A stretch of 64,000 bases of DNA from Ornithodoros turicata (taxonomy: Eukaryota; Arthropoda; Arachnida; Ixodida; Argasidae), in NCBI RefSeq assembly GCF_037126465.1, contig NC_088205.1, positions 29,619,482-29,683,481 of the forward strand. Direction: 5' to 3'. The first letter of the stretch is position 1. The number at the start of each line of letters is the position of its first letter. Below the pieces are notes generated by a model. That model saw nothing but the letters and a program-made list of their open reading frames with translations, was not told the origin of the DNA and did not search any database. The position numbers were made by a program, and so were the translations under genes. Shown here piece by piece: positions 43,388 through 54,627 of this stretch.

Positions 43388-43829
43388 TGTAAAGGTTAAA
43401 CCTATAACTACGAAAACATTTTAATTTTCGCCTCCATCGTCGCCAGACTGAACGACCAGTTGAATAACTCTTTGTGCTCGCGCGCGACAGCTGCTCTTCT
43501 TGGAGCTCCGCCACTCGTGGCCCATTTGGTCAGCTCGCTTTTGTGGCCCTATAGAGGCAATCCCTTGAGCCGAAAGCACTGTGGACACTACGACATGTCC
43601 AAGATGGCGGACGGGATTAACAGATTTAGTCCAAGTGGGGGCGGAGGATTTCACGTGTCCAACCTAGTTAATGTTACCAATTAGACGGTTGGTTTCGCTT
43701 TCTTTTGAATGTTTTGATTGGCGCTACCATGTTGGTGGGCAGCTGCCAATTTTGGTCTTTATAAGCGGACACCCGCTAATTTGCGACAGCTCGAGCGGGG
43801 ACTTTCACCACCGGAAGGTCTGGGACCTT
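43388..43829 (+). repeat. Gmr1-like 3' LTR, truncated
   Basis: It starts TGTAAAGGTTAAACC and follows the 5' LTR to about CCGGAAGGTCTGGG, where it breaks off. It carries about 145 bp (about 43520-43665, including CCAAGATGGCGGAC, a YY1-type motif) absent from the 5' LTR. The last 40-150 bp of the LTR are missing. Confidence 0.82.
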
Positions 43830-44700
43830 CGTATCTCGGACAGAAGCAAATCCAACAGCGGACTGCTTACACATGCAACTGTCTTGGATTTCTCTAACCA
43901 CTTGTTGTTTAACCGCTGCCTTGAGCTCTGTGTTCTGGAAATTTAGGCAGCATCCAGAGTCCCTGCAATGTGTTGCCATGTTTCTCGAGGGCATCAAAAG
44001 TCTGTCCTTGGCTGCCTGTGTTTCACTATGGCTCTCAGATACGAACTACCCCACTTCAACACAGTAGGAAACACAGATTTGTAAATAGCATCCGTTGATT
44101 GCACTGTACGTACCCCCCATATATAGGATCATGATGGATACTACATCTTGCGCGATAATGTCAGGAACACAAAAAAGCTAGATTTGAAACCACTCTTACG
44201 TCGTAGTAGTAGTATTTGTGTGAAGCTACGCAATTCCTGTCCTGCAAATAATTTAAACCATATGTTTCATCTGCCAGCGTGATGATCCCCTGAAAAGCAA
44301 TTCACACTTGGCCGAAACTACCGGTTCTGCGAAACCTATCCCTGACATGTGTAGCCGCATCAGGGAGGAAACCCAAGGGCTGCGGTGGAAACGACAAACA
44401 CACACGGGCTATGTTCTCACTGTGTATCAGCTGCTCTGGCTACTAAGAAGAACATGTTCCAAATTAATATAACATGGCTTGACATGATACGCCGTCGAAA
44501 GCTAACCAATAAAATTAGTAGTTAAATGTACAATACATAAACACTTGCCATAACATGACAGTTTCGTTCCTGCATTCATGCGCTACCATTCAACCCACAT
44601 AAAGAGTGTACTGAATTTTTTATAGCATTACACGCTCGTTTGACAGAACTTGAACAAGATTACATAGCACACGATAAAAGTAGAGTGAACATAATGTGCA
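43830..44700. other. Unassigned DNA; possible decayed coding remnant
   Basis: 44002-44032 is an inverted match to 31675-31705. On the minus strand, about 44060-43850 gives patchy coding-like pieces (FQNTELKAAVKQQVVREIQ) that faintly recall hAT-type transposases; I do not trust this enough to name it. The rest shows nothing. Confidence 0.3.
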
Positions 44701-44701
44701 G

Positions 44702-44840
44702 AAAAAATGGCTAGGAAGCAAGCGAGCTGGTGAAGATGATGCATGATGTAAACCGACTAGGGAACACAAAGGGACGTGTTTGTGTCTGTCCCTTCGTGTT
44801 CCCTAGTCTTGGGGTTTTACATCATGCATAATGTGCAGCT
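44702..44840 (+). repeat. Hairpin-associated repeat, copy 2 (complete)
   Basis: GCTAGGAAGCAAGCGAGCTG leads into a hairpin at 44740-44831: the arm GCATGATGTAAA..GACTAGGGAACACAAAGGGAC is complementary to GTCCCTTCGTGTTCCCTAGTC..TTTTACATCATGC. Stem about 40 bp, loop very short. Related copies lie at 6663 and 54480. Confidence 0.8.
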
Positions 44841-45390
44841 TTCCGTTCACACTTAATGGCCGTAGCAGTAAAGCATGAAGGCCACTGCTAAGTTGTGTTG
44901 AGAAACACCACTTTATGTTTGCCATGTCTAAATGAAACGTACCTGACCTGATCCAAATTAACCGTTCTGAGTCTGGAACACACAAAGAGAAAAACGCAAC
45001 ACACGCCACAACATTAACAGATAGGCAAATGAGCTGTGGCGAGCTTCACCTTGGGACAAAGTCAAGAAGTAAGTCACCAAAAGTCAATGAGTGCCTGAAA
45101 TGTAACATCTCTGACTGGTAGCAGGACGGTCCACGTTCAACTCCTGGTGCTAGCACTGACTGGCTTTTTCATGAATTATTTGTTGAAGTTTCGATGTGCT
45201 TGAGAGCATGAACCATTCGTCAACCATTGTATCCTCATGAGGTGATGAGGGTTTGTCATCCCAAAGAGACTCCCTTTCTGACATGTGTCCTTATGGATGC
45301 TCATCACTGCAGAAAAAAAAAGAAAAAGCATTTAATGGCAAGAAATGGATAGTCATATTTACTTTATAATGATTGTGCACAACAGGAAGA
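44841..45390. other. Unassigned DNA with possible SINE trace
   Basis: At 45100-45165, GACTGGTAGCAGGACGGTCC and ACGTTCAACTCCTGG look like the B-box half of a tRNA-derived SINE on +. The A box is not convincing. Confidence 0.3.
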
Positions 45391-45676
45391 AGACTTTCGC
45401 ACAGAAGGCTGTACTTCTTGATGTCTAACATCAAGTTACAAAATTCCAGAATATATAAGACATGTTGTAAGGTAGAGAACAAGTAGAGTTATTGAGTTGT
45501 CGAGTTGAGTTGAGGGGGGAGTTGTACCCCCTTTTTATTTTATTATATATGATTGTATAATTATTTTTATATCTGTACCAACCCTCGCTCTCGACATTAC
45601 AACATGTTTTATATATTCTGGGAATTTGTAACTTCATGTTAGACATTAACAAGAGCAGCCTTGTGCACGAAAGTCT
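45391..45676. repeat. Long foldback hairpin, 80 bp arms
   Basis: 45391-45470 and 45597-45676 are inverted copies with about 85-90% identity by eye (AGAATATATAA.ACATGTTGTAA in both), separated by a 126-base loop. The loop contains TTGAGTTGTCGAGTTGAGTT, resembling a reversed LINE tail. Confidence 0.88.
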
Positions 45677-46059
45677 CGTCTCATTAAAATTTAGATGCTC
45701 TCAACAGTCTTCTTTCTGTTGTGAATCTCTATAGCAGCATACCTGCACATTGCACATTCTACGTAATGTGACTTTGTAGTAAGAGTATGGACTTTGGGTA
45801 AAAAGACTACACAGCACTGCTCAGGTATTTTTGCCTATCGAACAGTATGCATACAGTATTTGTGCACCGGACCCACTAAAAATGTAATGAATGTGACATT
45901 GCCCACTGTAATGCACCAAGTTCAACACAATTATTGTAGAATCCAGGTATTTTAGCTTACATGTCAATACAGTACCACATCCAGTGTGAAGTTGTGACAA
46001 ATAAATAGTTTCCATTTTTCTTAGCTCTCAGAACACAGACAGTGAATTAATAAGAGCAT
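45677..46059. other. Unassigned intergenic DNA
   Basis: AT-rich, no feature recognised. Confidence 0.4.
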
Positions 46060-46061
46060 GA

Positions 46062-46991
46062 ATTCTGGGCTATTCTTCAATTAAAGATTCACAGATAGTA
46101 AAGGCACCTTCCTCAATGGACGTTGATGACACTGAAAATTCTAAAACGTTGTCAGAGGCGACATCAGCTTCTGCGTGTCAGAAAGGATTGTATGTCCAAC
46201 AGTAATCCAGCTAACAGTAACAAAAATGTGCAAAAGACAAATTAACTGAACTAATGTAACGTACCTTCTATATCAAAAAGTGAAGCTTGTAACACCCCAT
46301 CCACAGGAGCCAGTGTCCAAACAGCAAAAGTGATTGAACTGAAAGATAGCAGCTAATCGGAATGGCAACCTTTGTTTTCCACCCTGAAAGCACAGGTTGT
46401 AACTTTGAGGGCAGACTTAAAAGTGGTGTCAAGATGCCTGCATGCGAGCGCACATGAAAAGTTGAACATAAATGAATACTCAAATTATAACATCACATTG
46501 TCATACCTGTTGGTGGAGGTAGACTGCAACTAATGTGTCAGCAATTTCTTCATGCACCAGATGCAAGCCAGGTCCTGCTTCATTTCCGCCTTCAGCGTGC
46601 ACCATAATTCAGAAGTTCGATTATCAATACTATTGTGTTGTTAATCGTGGTTATATCAGAGTAAGCGCAGTAGGACAGCTGCACAATCGATTCATTAAGC
46701 TTGCTATTTTTTATATCTGAACCTCGACTTACCTTTTTTGCTCTCGTTTTTTGCCTTGATCCTCCGTGGCACGTTCAAAATGTTGTGCGTCGGGCACCTC
46801 AGATTTTCATCAGACGATTTCGTGCCCACATTCCAAATTGCCTCTGGAGTCGCGCGTAACCTATGATAACATTCGTGGACGAAATCCTTGCAGTGGAAAT
46901 TAGCAGGTACCACTGTCAGCAAAGAGCTTCGCACCGCTTGGTCTTTTGGCAGCTTATAATAGGTAACACTTGAATGCTCCGATGCATTGTT
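46062..46991 (-). other. Possible split gene on minus strand
   Basis: Candidate exons are 46991-46733, 46589-46507, 46383-46265 and 46170 to about 46062. Exons 1 and 2 join in phase (donor AAAAAG|GTAAGT, acceptor GCTGAAG|GCGG) into one open frame; exon 1 contains VTYYKLPKDQAVRSS, a weak echo of THAP domains. Exon 3 has a good acceptor (TGCTTTCAG) but stops in the expected phase, while its other frame (VDGVLQASLFDIEG) joins openly to exon 4, which ends in an acidic tail. So there may be a frameshift or another exon boundary. No Cys2-Cys-His set is visible. The identity is unknown; it may be a transposon-derived or host gene remnant. Confidence 0.35.
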
Positions 46992-47379
46992 CTAACAGCG
47001 TAGCACCGTCGCATCTTCGAGAACTTCGCCGTGGCATATCACGTATCATATCGCTCCAGCCCATAAAAGGCAAGGTCAGAACAAAGAAGTGCACTTTCCA
47101 AACGACGCCGTGCCAAAAAAATATTTACATGCTTTGTTTCCGGCCTAGCAATAACATAACAGCTGTTCGCTTATGTATGATGCACAGAGGACGAAACGAA
47201 AGAAACCAAGCGGCCAAGCCAAGAGTTCATGTCAAGCCAGATAAACCGAGAGCAGTGACGTCGATGCGCCAGTGCGCAGGGTTTGCCGACGGTCTGACGG
47301 GCGGGCTTGAGAACTACAAAAAATGTTTTCTAAAAAACTACGAACAGTTGGACCAAGATATTTCGCCATAGAGCATATC
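46992..47379. other. Unassigned intergenic DNA
   Basis: No feature recognised upstream of the LINE fragment. Confidence 0.4.
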
Positions 47380-47865
47380 TCGTGCGCGCCTTCCCAGGGA
47401 AAATGGGTGATTTTCTGTGATTCTAAAGCCGCTTTAGAGACACTTATGACACCGGGTACACACCACCTCTCAGCTCCTGTACTGAATGACATACAAGTAG
47501 CGCACCAAAAAGCAGTGATCGCTGGCCATGACGTGATTTTCCGGTGGATACCTGGCCACTGTGGGATCACCGGTCATGATGCGGCCGATCACAACGCTGG
47601 GAAAGCACATGGAAATAGTACATTCCGCAGTGTTTACTTCACGAAGGCGGACGCCAAGAATGCCTTAAAGTCTCTGAGCCATAAGCCACAAGCTGTTAGA
47701 CGGGCTATGACCCTGTCTGTGGCGTTCGTCGCCGCTTCGCGACATCTCCAGTGGGTGTGGGTGGATGTGTCTGGCATTCCTTTCCTTAGGTGAGCTGGGG
47801 TAGCCGGCCCTCGTGATGAGGGCTACAATCCCCATTTTTTTTCTTTCAATCATCATCATCATCAT
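47380..47865 (+). mobile_element. LINE 3' fragment with RNase H
   Basis: 5'-truncated. The frame to TGA 47791-47793 shows the second half of an RNase H domain: VIFCDSKAALETL with an Asp, then AGHDVIFRWIPGHCGITGHDAAD with the late His/Asp motif. A 3' end follows with AGCCGGCCCTCGTGATGAGG, CCCCATTTTTTTT and a (TCA)n tail at 47851-47865. RNase H-bearing ORF2 proteins are known from the I/R1/LOA-type LINE clades. The 5' boundary is approximate. Confidence 0.8.
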
Positions 47866-49540
47866 ATTTCGCACACATATTCAGTCTTCACTAACGAACA
47901 CACAGCGCGAGTATCGCTCAGTTCTGCGGCACTTCAAAATCGGCATACCTGACCTTTCAAGGTACTGTAAAGCAGCACCGATCAAATGTCATTTAGTGTG
48001 GCTATTTGATAGTCCAAGCCACCAGGACAAAAACTGCGCAAGTTGCATTCCAATCGACGGTGCAATTAATTAGAAAATTAGAATTAAATATTACGGGCAA
48101 CACTGTACTAGGTATTCGAAATGTATCTGTACTCCTGACACATACGGCGCAACCACATTGCATGCGTATAACACTGGGCCCGACATAACAATCCACCACA
48201 ATCCACTATAAAATCCGCCCCTGCAATCCACACAACGATCCACATCTGAGGATAAACGGATAAGCGAACTGAAATGAAATGCTGAGCCGTTGAAAAAAAA
48301 TGTGTCAGACGTTCAAGAAGCCAGACAGCGTCGGGACTTGTTTGTTCACAGAGGTTCTCAGAAAGATTTTGTTCGTTCGAAAGAGGCCGCGAACAGAAGG
48401 AGCGCGCAGGCGCAGCAGAGAAGTAGGGAGAGCCTCCATCGAACAGCGGCCAGCGCTGGGTTGCTTCGCAAAAACAGGGGTTAACCGGTTAAACTGTTAA
48501 CAGGAGTTTCAGAATGCATAAGTGGACAGGAAAACTAATAATATGGTTACTAAAATAACGAAGTTCCGATGTAATAGCGTGTAATAATAATTTTCAGTGT
48601 TGCCCGCTGTACAGGGGGTTGTACCAGGCGTCGCACCGCTCCACTACGCCGCATCTTTCATGGCAAATTAAAAATATTTATAGCGCGTTGTCGGTCGTAT
48701 GGTTTCGCATATATATTTAGAAGCAACAAAGTCTCTAGTCACATTACCGGCATATAATGCTTGTCTACTGCTTTACAGTACCTTTAAGTAGGCCAGTAAG
48801 ATGCACCACGTGAAGTAGAGAGAGAGAGAGAGAAATACATGATGACGATGATATGCGAAGTAATTCACACCACAGAGCCATAATTGTCGCAGAAATTCAA
48901 TTTAAAGTACGCCGCAAAAAGCGACCGTGCGCAACGGCGGTGAAGAGCAGTACCAGCCTGTGATCTGCCTGGAACCTCGCGGTGACGCCATGGGCGTCGG
49001 CAGGGGGGCGCAGAAGGGGCAGTTGCCCCGCTCGAGACACGCACATCACGACAGCTACTGATATGTACTCTGACTTTCGCTTCATAGTGTTCTTTCGCAT
49101 GTCACACGTAGAAGTGCTGCGATCGTGCTGTACTTGTTGGATACTTTGTTTTCTGATTTTCGCGTCTCTATAGCTTTAGACCCCATCGGCCAGTTGCGAA
49201 GCTGCGGTTTGACTTCCTGTTCGCCACCCCTCAAGTCAAATCGTACAAACGCTGAAGAGGTCCGCGAAAGAAGAATTCGGTGAACGAAGAAAATAGGGCC
49301 ATAAAACATCTGTGTCCTTCTGGAATACACAAGAGGTGCAAACCGGGAAAGGGAGAAAACACGAACAGAAATGATGCCGCACTCGTGGCCTTCGAGCATT
49401 CGTGCACTACAGCCGTAACGGGGAAAGGGGGTTCAGGTCCACACGAGCTTATATCTTTGGCAGTGCATTTGGGAGGAGAAAAAAAACGAGAGTAAAATCC
49501 TCCTCCTAAGTCTAAAAGTTTCCATAGCACCCCTCCCGAA
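47866..49540. other. Unassigned intergenic DNA
   Basis: No gene recognised. An (AG)n microsatellite lies at 48818-48833. The overlapping 60-105 codon frames lack domains. Confidence 0.4.
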
Positions 49541-49559
49541 GTATTTTGTATTTTTCTCC

Positions 49560-50890
49560 CTGTTACTGCACTACGCACTCTTAAAATAGGAGGGAACAGG
49601 GCAGCTTTCGTCAAAGCGAGGGACACCCCGCTGGATGTTCTTCGCTACGGTGAGACCTGCCGACTTTTCCTCCGCCTTTTATCCTATTGTCACGAAGCGA
49701 AATGGGTCGGCGAGTCGTCGAATAAACAGCGAACGGTTTATTAGACTACTTGGTAGCAAAACACAAGAGTGATAGCTCTCTGAACACAACTGAGTCCAAA
49801 GAATGAATGCTCTAGCTTGGAGCGCACAAGCATTTAAGCGTCGCGCCGAAAAGTCTAGAAACAGCACATGCGTTTGCCAGAGAGCAGGCGATGTGTCTGG
49901 AAGCTTCTTGCTTCTTCTTCAGCATGCGCCGGGATGCGATGTACCGTTTCGTGGCTGCCCTGGAAGTTTCGCGATGATGATTCGTGGCACTATCATCGGT
50001 GGCACCCGCTCGTATCGAAGATCTTGAGGCGCAAGCACTGCAAGGTCCGCTCGGTGATGACTCAGCTGAAGCCTAGCGTCCCGCGTTTCGTAGTGAAGAC
50101 AGTGGCTTCCAGTGCCCCTCCATGGTCTCTGTCAAGTCCAGTCACCCGCCTAACTGTTCCTGGCCTGCATGGAAAGAAAAGGGATACAGCCCCGTGTGTC
50201 GCCAAGCAGCTTACCCTGGGCATGACGAACGACAACTACACGGCGTCAACGTCAGTTTTCACTGACAGGTCACCTGCTCGGGGTGGATCGTCCTCGGCAT
50301 TTGTCATTCCATCTCAGTCAGTCTCCTGTGGTCACCGTCTTTCTCACAGAACATCGTCTAGGTGTGCCGAGCTTTACGCCATTCTATTTGCTATGCAAAA
50401 AATATCAGCCAGTCCAGCTCAGTCCTGGGTCGTCTTTACAGACTCAAGACCCGCGACCCAGTGTGTGGCCAACTTGGGGATACGTGGATTCCTCGGTCCT
50501 GTTGTCTTTGACATCCTGCAAGCTTATAAGAAGGCGACCGTTGCAGGGCACACTGTAGTATTGCAGTGAATCCCCGGACATGTCGGTATCAGCGGCAACG
50601 AAGAAGCAGACAGAGCCGCATTGAGCGCCCACCAGCACGCAGCTTTTTCCCCGATAATCATGTCGTCGGGCGACCGAAGACACCTCCTCTCGACACTCAC
50701 CGGTCCCAAGATGCAGGCTCAGTGGGAGCACGACGTAGCTCACTCCCTTCTCTCTGATGTAGACCCCACGCTTTCTCTCGTCCTTCCTGCGCGACTACCG
50801 CGCCCCTTAAAGCTCAGCTACGCCGATTTTCGAGTGTTACAGAATAGAATTGTACTCACACGATGTGTTCATAAGGGAACATTGATTATG
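49560..50890 (+). pseudogene. LINE ORF2 C-terminal region with RNase H
   Basis: Removing the solo LTR at 49688-49989 leaves one frame. It starts with the post-RT region (KARDTPLDVLRYGETCRL), crosses the insertion at a TAT codon, and continues through WHPLVSKILRRK to RNase H: STSVFTDRSPARGGSSSAF (Asp), SSRCAELYAILFAM (Glu), WVVFTDSRPATQCV (Asp) and IPGHVGISGNEEADRAA. Breaks are a TGA in place of the usual Trp just before IPGHVG and the LTR itself. 5' and 3' ends are approximate. It probably belongs to the same broad LINE group as 47380-47865 but is a different copy. Confidence 0.82.
49688..49989 (-). mobile_element. Solo LTR, 302 bp, inside LINE
   Basis: On - it runs TGCCACGAATCATCATCG to CATTTCGCTTCGTGACA, with AATAAACCGTTCGC near its end as a poly(A)-type signal. 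CTAT is duplicated at 49684-49687 and 49990-49993. The LINE reading frame is continuous across one copy of CTAT, which independently confirms both boundaries. It represents a different gypsy family from the other LTRs here. Confidence 0.92.
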
Positions 50891-51955
50891 TATGCAAAAC
50901 AGTTATCCCAAACTCCTCGCGGTTTTCCGAAAAAGTGAATTTTTAATTTCACTGACATTACCTTCTTGTGGCCCGCAAACCCTGTGTCGACGACACATTC
51001 GTGGTCTGCCCGCGCTCCGGCTTGGCATGACTTTTGGCTTGGTTTCTTCCGCCAAGCCGGCCAGTTTCTCCTGCCGAGCCGTCTGCTGCGCAGATTCACA
51101 TTGGGGAAGTGATAAACAGTTCGCTATTAGGGAGCCAGTATATTTATGGACTTCACTAAACCCACGAGGAACGTGAGTTTTGCTTCCTTCGACTGCAAAG
51201 CATTTGCTAGGCCAGTACAGACTTCCTGGTGTGATTCGTGTTCTGTGCTGCGTGCCGAGAATGCGTGAGCGTTTTGCTCTCGTCTGCAAGAACACTTCAG
51301 CATGCAGTTCCAATGTTTCAAACCACAATTTTCCGAAAGGTGAAAGAGAAATCTATTGACTGCAACAATCGGTTACAACTCCGACTGGGTGCCACTTTCG
51401 AAAGCAGTGATCTGTTCATCTGGCTCATACGAATGTTACGGAAGCAATGCGCAACTTGTTTCACAAGAAGCCGAAGATGTCTCGTCCGGGATGCCGTGCC
51501 AACCTTATCTGCAGCTGGAGATTGCAGGGGCAGGACTAGGCAGCAGATAAAGGTAAGACGCGTAATGTTAGACAAGTCAGTCATGCGGTGCAAATTGCAT
51601 GACGTAGAAGAGAAAAATACGCTATCTGTCAGTTACTGCTTCATCCTTTAGAGATTACGCCCCAGCGGATGTATTCTCAGTACAGATTCGGAATTGCCTT
51701 ATTTGTTAAATGATTTCGCAGGCATTCTGGCACCACCGAAAAGCTTGCACTCCACGTCTCAACTATCACCGTCTGGGTTTCAATCTGAAGGCTGTCACCA
51801 GTGCCAACCAGACGCCCCTTCAAAGTTCATCTGTTTTTGTTGACGGAACAGTGACACCTGGTACTGAGACATTTCATTTTCTGATTAATCAAGTGCATTC
51901 CACCACTTGTGCTCAACTTCTTGTGTTCGTATACCCTTGCTGTTGCTCGCCAGCT
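50891..51955. other. Unassigned intergenic DNA
   Basis: No domain recognised. The longest frames (141 codons on -, 137 on +, 50903-51651) overlap each other and look compositional. Confidence 0.4.
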
Positions 51956-51959
51956 TAGA

Positions 51960-52320
51960 GCTTTCAGAGTACATTTAAGCAGTATCATCGTATCACATGC
52001 ACGGCAGCACATCTTGTGTATTTTGAGTAAGGTATAAATTCAATGTTCGCTCAGCTGTTGTATTTTGGTCACAAATAAGGTGTTCTTCCAGAGCGCTCAA
52101 GGGCAGTTCAAGCAGTTTCATGTGTGCAACAGCACATACTTTTTCTCAGTTTTGACTAAGGTAAATCGAAATCTTCCAGTTGATGTCTTTCGGTCATAAA
52201 TTATGTTTTTCGGGACATTCAAACAGCATCATGTGTGCAACAGTACATACTTTTTCTCAGGTGCTGCAGAAGCTTGTGTTGCATTCAAGTGGTATCATGT
52301 ATACAAAAACTAGTTTTATG
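51960..52320 (+). repeat. Diverged tandem repeat, unit about 110-130 bp
   Basis: CAAGCAGTTTCATGTGTGCA at 52109 recurs as AACAGCATCATGTGTGCA at 52221, both followed by ACATACTTTTTCTCAG. More distant copies lie near 51975 and 52285. Confidence 0.65.
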
Positions 52321-52829
52321 CCTTTCTGTAGCTGCTGTACTAATATTGTGAGTACAGAGACATTCCTGCATAGCATATCGGAGCATCTTGTGTGCTATTG
52401 TTGGTATGATCTGCAGCAGTATATTGATAATGTTAATTATTCAATGACTTTAGCTAACATTTACATTCTTACTTCCAGGTAAACCTGTCACGCAGATGCC
52501 CTACCCCTTGGTATGCATAGTTCAAGATTGTACCGAAACAATCCACCTGGAGCATTATTCTTCAATTGGCAGTGGCATTACTATCACAACACACCACATA
52601 CTTCATGTGTATGGTGCGTGTACAATGCATCAAACCTATTCTCATGTACAGACCAGCTGGTACGCAACTACAACATGAAACAACTGACACAGAGACCGTA
52701 AAGTCATGCCTTTTCCTCCGCGCCTCGGGTTTCATGTTATTATCCTCACATGCAGCTCAATTCGCCTGTGCTGTGCAGCATGAGCAAAAGCATATATTGT
52801 TTGTGGTCACATGACACGGAACATAAATG
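52321..52829. other. Unassigned intergenic DNA
   Basis: AT-rich; no feature recognised. Confidence 0.4.
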
Positions 52830-53539
52830 CAGTGAAACCTTCCTATGTTGGACACCAGCGGTGCAGCCGAAGCATCTCCTACTTATAGAGGTGTCCGAGT
52901 TACAGAATATGACGGCAACAAAAAATGGAAGAGATCACAGCTGTGAGAAATGTCCCCCTTCTTCAATTTAAGGTCCTTAGTGGTACCTGGTGGTGGTGCC
53001 TGGTAGTGGTACCTCTACCCACTCTTCACTGATAATTATTACTGATTTTACTATATTCAATTCCGTTCAGATTCTACTCAATGGCATTACATCCGGAGCT
53101 TTTCGAGCAGCAAGGACTTGTCTCAGAAGCGTCAGCCTACTTCTCATAGCTTTGGTGCAGTGCTCGTTCAAAGGCTCTAGACAAACTGAAGACAAGTGCT
53201 CACGTAAAGAATTACAATGTAGACTGACAGCACTTGTTTTTGGACTCGAAAAACTAAAGCAACAAAATGCTGAGACCAGAATAGGGGAAAAAAGGGGCAA
53301 AAGTCAAGGCCACTGGCTCATTTTGGGTCTTTTTGGTGCAAAGATGGGCCGACATTGAGGTAATTTGGCCAGGGTTTTGTCCGACTTTGCAGGGAAAACC
53401 CTATCCTACTTCCAAGATAGGGAGGTGTCCGACATAGAGAATTTCGTCCCCATGTAGTTTCAATGGGAGCCTGCCCGTGCAATGAAATCATGTGGAGTTG
53501 TCCGAGGTAGGGAGGTGTCCGACTTTGGAGGTTTTACTG
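52830..53539. mobile_element. pogo/Tigger-like MITE, 710 bp
   Basis: The ends CAGTGAAACCTTCCTATGTTG (left) and CAGTAAAACCTCCAAAGTCG (right, reversed) are inverted relatives carrying the CAGTRAAACCT signature of pogo/Tigger elements. GAGGTGTCCGA words repeat in both subterminal regions (52890, 53431, 53512). TA follows the right end (53540-53541); the matching TA on the left has decayed. No transposase is inside. Confidence 0.75.
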
Positions 53540-53541
53540 TA

Positions 53542-54470
53542 CTACAGAGCATTCTACATCATGTAATCTAACAGTTGTTCACGTTTGGATATTTTAGCCA
53601 TGGAATTTACCCTGCATGCACCATACGATGTCCAAACACTAACAACTGCTAGAGAGCAGCATGTACTGTTTCCGCATAGCACTTATGGTGTGTGTCCTGT
53701 GATCGGAAACAGTTGTGTCTTTTTTCTGCTACAACCAGTAAACTACAGTAAAGATTTAGAAATACTGTGTCATACCATAAAGCACTATGGGAAATGGCAG
53801 TTTGAAAAACTGGAGAAGACTGTCATTAGAATGGGGGACATGTTCTACGGTGAAATTTCTTACAGTGTGTGCTGTACCACGTAATGCACTGCAGGCCTAC
53901 CACAGTATGGTAACGCGCTGAATACTGATTTGCTCAAAAAAGGAATGTGTACGTTTCTTGTACTAACTTCCCATTATGCAAAGTAGTAGAAAAATGTTCT
54001 CAGCCAATGGGGAGGGAGAGGACATCATTCTGGAGTCTCGTTGACCTACAATGTGTCGTGTGTGAATGTCATTTTGAAGAGTGTAGGTGGTACAAGACTG
54101 TGTTCCCACATTCTTGGCAGTGTTGACTAATAACCATAATAAAGTAGAGGGTACATTTGTTGCTTCATATATTTGTGTCATGGCAAAGCATGTAGAGATA
54201 CATCTTCCTCAACATGCAGGTGACAAAACTGCTTTTTATGCCTAAACTATGACAAATAGTTGTGTGTTCAGCACCACTAATCATGTGCCAGCCTCCATGA
54301 CATGTCTGTGACATTCCAAAGTGATTAACATGTCCCATATATGTGTGCAATGCTGAAGATGACTGTGTACCTTCCATGAATTCTTGACTCAAGAAAAGTA
54401 CTGTGTGATTTGCTAACAGCGCCTGGCTGTACCTTCACAATTCTACATAAAAATATGTAAAGTTTGCCGA
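53542..54470. other. Unassigned intergenic DNA
   Basis: A 99-codon plus-strand frame at 53585-53884 has no domain I recognise. Nothing else was seen. Confidence 0.4.
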
Positions 54471-54479
54471 AGGAAACAT

Positions 54480-54627
54480 CATGAAGGTCCATAGCGAAAA
54501 ACCCTGAGACGAGGGATAGGAAGGGACATACACAATGTCTCAACATAGCGTGTTTATGTCCCTTTTTGTATCTCCTCTTCAGGTCTCGCCATTATGGACA
54601 CTATCACCAGCTCGCTTGCTGTTGAAC
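54480..54627 (-). repeat. Hairpin-associated repeat, copy 3
   Basis: Reversed relative of 44702-44840: CAGCTCGCTTGC at 54611-54622, and decayed arms around GGAAGGGACATACAC / GTGTTTATGTCCCTTT (54520-54565). Confidence 0.65.

Larger units (their letters stand above)
31878..43829 (+). mobile_element. Gmr1-like Ty3/gypsy element, heavily interrupted
   Basis: A 5' LTR (31878-32358) and a truncated 3' LTR (43388-43829) of the same family enclose a TGGCGCAGCC primer site, two gag pieces, integrase, RT and RNase H, all on +. Integrase precedes RT, and the RNase H end (ADALSR motif) is about 340 bp from the 3' LTR. The pol order is therefore IN-RT-RH, as in the Gmr1 group and unlike standard Ty3/gypsy. 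Protease, the rest of gag and the integrase N terminus are missing between 34980 and 39840, where satellite and composite repeat now sit. Many stops and frameshifts show it is dead. Confidence 0.8.

Noticed and set aside
43776..44060. hAT-type transposase remnant on the minus strand
   Set aside because: Only one short segment (FQNTELKAAV..VVREIQ) is suggestive, in mixed frames. Too weak to annotate as a gene.
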